Source of the DNA: Candidatus Gastranaerophilales bacterium
GTDB lineage: Bacteria; Cyanobacteriota; Vampirovibrionia; Gastranaerophilales; Gastranaerophilaceae
Direction: 5' to 3'
Assembly (NCBI GenBank): GCA_017467305.1
Contig: JAFTSM010000053.1
Coordinates: forward strand, 1 to 32,643
Length of the DNA stretch: 32,643 nt
In this document: positions 30,872 to 32,643 of the stretch, piece by piece
Numbering within the stretch: the stretch's first letter is position 1
How the letters are laid out: the number at the start of each line of letters is the position of its first letter
The notes under the pieces: model-generated
Databases searched by the model: none
Seen by the model: only the letters and a program-made list of their open reading frames with translations
Told to the model about the DNA's origin: nothing
Position numbers and translations under genes: made by a program

Positions 30872-31513
30872 ATGAAGAAAGCATTTACTTTAGCAGAAGT
30901 TTTGATTACGTTAGTTGTAATTGGTATAGTTGCGGCTATTTCTTTACAAGTAATCATTGTTGGTCATTTAAAAACGGAAACAACAGCAAGAGTTAAAAAA
31001 GTTTTATCAACAATTAATCAAGCTTTACAATTATCTACTATTCAGAATGGTGAGCTTGATGCTTGGGAAGATTATAAAACACTTGGTTATTATAAATATA
31101 TGGAAACATATTGGTATCCTTATTTTAGAAATATCAAAATTTGTAAAAAGTATAGTGATTGTGGATATCAAAGCAATAAACCATATAAAAATCCAAATGG
31201 AACTAGTCATGGTCATACGTTAGTCTACAATAATAGAAGAGTACCATTTTTAACAGATGATAATATTGCATATTCTTTTGACCCAGTTGCTATGCAATTT
31301 GCTGTTGATATTAATGGTGCAAAAGGACCTAATAGAATAGGAAGAGATATGTTTTATTTTGAATTTGATGCCGAGGGTAAGTCCTTCCGTACATATGGAT
31401 ATAATGCGACTCCAGAAGAACTTAAATTGTATTGCTCTAGAACCAATGCAACTTGCTGTGCTACAAAAATGATTAAAGATGGTTGGGAAATAAAACCCGG
31501 ATATCCTTGGTAG
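30872..31513 (+). CDS. Type IV pilin-like (pseudopilin) protein
   Basis: 213 residues. The N-terminus MKKAFTLAEVLITLVVIGIVAAISL is a class III signal with a short basic leader. Cleavage would be before Phe5 with Ala at -1 instead of the usual Gly, and Glu5 of the mature protein is kept. A long hydrophobic N-terminal helix is followed by a globular domain rich in aromatic residues, with two cysteine clusters (CKKYSDC at about 91-97; CSRTNATCCATK near the end). It is a surface pilus or secretion-system subunit or a minor pilin. Gene gap to the response regulator is 12 nt, so probably co-transcribed. A terminator-like hairpin follows. Confidence 0.82.
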   Translation: MKKAFTLAEVLITLVVIGIVAAISLQVIIVGHLKTETTARVKKVLSTINQALQLSTIQNGELDAWEDYKTLGYYKYMETYWYPYFRNIKICKKYSDCGYQSNKPYKNPNGTSHGHTLVYNNRRVPFLTDDNIAYSFDPVAMQFAVDINGAKGPNRIGRDMFYFEFDAEGKSFRTYGYNATPEELKLYCSRTNATCCATKMIKDGWEIKPGYPW

Positions 31514-31536
31514 CTAACAAAAAATATTTTTAATGG

Positions 31537-31542
31537 TTTTAT
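31537..31542 (+). promoter_or_regulatory. Possible -10 of the HNH gene (leaderless candidate)
   Basis: TTTTAT ends 6 nt before the ATG at 31549; CTAACA (31514-31519) lies 17 bp upstream and matches four of six -35 positions. The signal is weak, but the spacing repeats that of other leaderless candidates. Confidence 0.3.
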
Positions 31543-31579
31543 CAGAGTATGAAGGTTAATACATACTCTGATATTTTTT
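31541..31579 (+). terminator. Intrinsic terminator of the pilin gene overlapping the HNH start codon
   Basis: ATCAGAGTATG (31541-31551) and CATACTCTGAT (31562-31572) are an 11-nt perfect inverted repeat with a 10-nt loop, extendable by one T-A pair, followed by six Ts (31574-31579). The HNH gene's ATG is the last three bases of the left arm. Confidence 0.75.
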
Positions 31580-31920
31580 CTTTTTCATCAAAAAAAACTT
31601 TTAAACGTGAGTTTGAAAGATGTGCGTATTCTGGCGAGAAATTTGAACCTTGTGATGTCGCGACAATTGAGCATATTATCCCTTCTGTAAATGGTGGTGA
31701 AAATGAATATTCTAACTATTTGGTTGTTAAACACAGTTGGAATTCTTCTAGAAAACACAAGTCACTAGATGAATTTATTTTAGAAAATCCACGAGTAAAG
31801 GATAATATTGTTTCCGCTGTTAATGCAAAACAAGGGCAGATTATAGAAGGTATTAATTGGTCTGAAGAAGTTAGAAAAACTCTTCTAAAAGCAATAGGTT
31901 ACGATATTTTTAAAAACTAG
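31549..31920 (+). CDS. Small HNH-endonuclease-domain protein
   Basis: 123 residues. The HNH pattern is visible: CAYSGEKFEPCD (Cys residues), ATIEHIIPSVNGGENEYSN (His-Ile-Ile-Pro followed by Gly-Gly and Asn), then NSSRKHKSLDEF. The first Cys region reads CAYSG where many HNH proteins have CxxCG, so zinc binding may be incomplete. Target unknown; a stand-alone host nuclease is the simplest reading, as no phage or restriction genes are near. The ORF has no other Met before the domain, so ATG 31549 is the likely start even though it sits in a hairpin. Confidence 0.75.
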   Translation: MKVNTYSDIFSFSSKKTFKREFERCAYSGEKFEPCDVATIEHIIPSVNGGENEYSNYLVVKHSWNSSRKHKSLDEFILENPRVKDNIVSAVNAKQGQIIEGINWSEEVRKTLLKAIGYDIFKN

Positions 31921-31940
31921 TTAAAATTTTAATATTCATA

Positions 31941-31946
31941 TATAAT
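31941..31946 (+). promoter_or_regulatory. -10 element of hppA
   Basis: A perfect TATAAT, 34 nt before the ATG, gives a leader of about 28 nt containing AAAGGAGAG as ribosome-binding site. No convincing -35 was found. Confidence 0.5.
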
Positions 31947-31980
31947 AAATACTTGTATTTGGTAGAAAAAGGAGAGTACA

Positions 31981-32643
31981 ATGACATTTTTTGAAAAATG
32001 CCAAAACTCTATGAAAAAGTTTTTAGCAACTATCGCTATCGCTCTTTTTGTAGGTGTACCTGCTTTTGCAGGTGAGGCAAATCTTGTAGTTCCTAAATTT
32101 GAGGGGGACAACTTTAATCTGTTAGTTGCAGGTATTATTGTTTCTGTTCTTGGTTTAGTTTGGGGACTTATTGCTTATGGACAAATTAAGTCTATTAAAG
32201 CGCACAAGTCTATGATTGAAATAGGTAATACTATTTTTGAAACTTGTAAAACTTATCTTGTTCAACAAGGTAAATTTTTAATTTTGTTAGAAATCTTAAT
32301 TGCAGTTTGTATTGCGTTCTATTTTGGTTTCTTACAACAAATGACAGTTAATAACGTTCTTGTTATTTTAGCTGCTTCTGTAATTGGTATTTTAGGTTCT
32401 TATGGCGTTGCTTGGTTCGGTATCAGAATGAACACATTAGCAAATGCTAGAACTTCTTTTACTGCATTACAAAATAAACCTTTAGATATTTTAAATATTC
32501 CACTAAAGGCTGGTATGAGTATTGGTGTATTATTGGTTAGCGTTGAGTTAATCGTAATGCTATGTATTTTATTATTTGTTCCAGGTCACTTGGCTGGTGC
32601 TTGTTTCATCGGTTTTGCTATTGGTGAGTCTCTAGGTGCATCA
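31981..32643 (+). CDS. hppA: Membrane-bound proton/sodium-translocating pyrophosphatase, N-terminal part
   Basis: 221 codons from ATG 31981 to the window end without a stop; the family is about 650-800 residues. It couples pyrophosphate hydrolysis to H+ or Na+ export. Visible are an N-terminal hydrophobic helix ending PAFAG, a second at about 43-65, two more at about 92-135, then the conserved cytosolic stretch GIRMNTLANARTSF and the following GMSIGVLLV helix with FAIGESLGAS. The K+-dependence and ion-specificity residues lie beyond the window. Confidence 0.88.
   Translation, partial: MTFFEKCQNSMKKFLATIAIALFVGVPAFAGEANLVVPKFEGDNFNLLVAGIIVSVLGLVWGLIAYGQIKSIKAHKSMIEIGNTIFETCKTYLVQQGKFLILLEILIAVCIAFYFGFLQQMTVNNVLVILAASVIGILGSYGVAWFGIRMNTLANARTSFTALQNKPLDILNIPLKAGMSIGVLLVSVELIVMLCILLFVPGHLAGACFIGFAIGESLGAS

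Overview
This is an AT-rich bacterial window (roughly 30% G+C by eye) with short intergenic gaps and mostly housekeeping genes. My best guess is a gut-type Melainabacterium (Candidatus Gastranaerophilales, the non-photosynthetic sister lineage of Cyanobacteria). Three things suggest this: surface-type proteins with a lysine-rich N-terminus carrying an SF-x-G/A motif (VSFEGQ at 7546-7563, PSFSAQ in the 10747-12111 protein), a prepilin-like protein with a KKAFTLAEVLITL start, and an MCE-domain protein pointing to a two-membrane envelope. This is family-level inference, not a database result.

Layout. 1-1628 (-) is the first two thirds of polynucleotide phosphorylase. 1742-5771 (+) is a tight operon: rsgA, polyprenyl synthetase, divergent-PAP2 (DUF212) protein, soluble sensor histidine kinase. 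hisS follows at 5831-7057, then a small unknown gene on the other strand. 7456-10680 is a large Thr/Pro/Glu-repeat lipoprotein. 10747-12111 (-) is a predicted papain-fold cysteine peptidase. 12180-16257 holds four paralogous radical SAM proteins, one leftward and three rightward from a shared divergent promoter region. They carry an unusual N-terminal cysteine pattern, and the third has lost the canonical GGGEP motif. The lipoprotein, peptidase and radical SAM block is the most distinctive part of the window and the best candidate for an undescribed system. No functional link between its parts is proven, and no small precursor-peptide gene is visible.

16258-16779 has no gene. It is filled by a composite palindromic repeat: an 18-bp outer inverted repeat encloses two independent hairpins of about 157 bp each. 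Then come an isochorismatase-family hydrolase with an unknown upstream gene (-), mnmG (+), an orphan MCE/MlaD protein and an SDR oxidoreductase (-), yraN (+), and a leftward operon aroC-aroK-aroB-surE.

The 25549-26114 gap holds the aroC promoter and a candidate small RNA of about 185 nt, rich in GGA motifs and ending in a strong intrinsic terminator. deoB, an SGNH hydrolase, nadA, a 58-residue ferredoxin, a CgeB-like glycosyltransferase, an OmpR-type response regulator, a pseudopilin-like protein, a small HNH protein and the start of a membrane pyrophosphatase (hppA, cut by the window end) complete the window.

A recurring feature is a -10-like hexamer ending 6-7 nt before the start codon with no Shine-Dalgarno sequence (rsgA, mnmG, the MCE gene, yraN, the glycosyltransferase, the HNH gene). 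This suggests leaderless mRNAs alongside ordinary leadered genes. No rRNA, tRNA, CRISPR array, transposase or prophage gene was seen.
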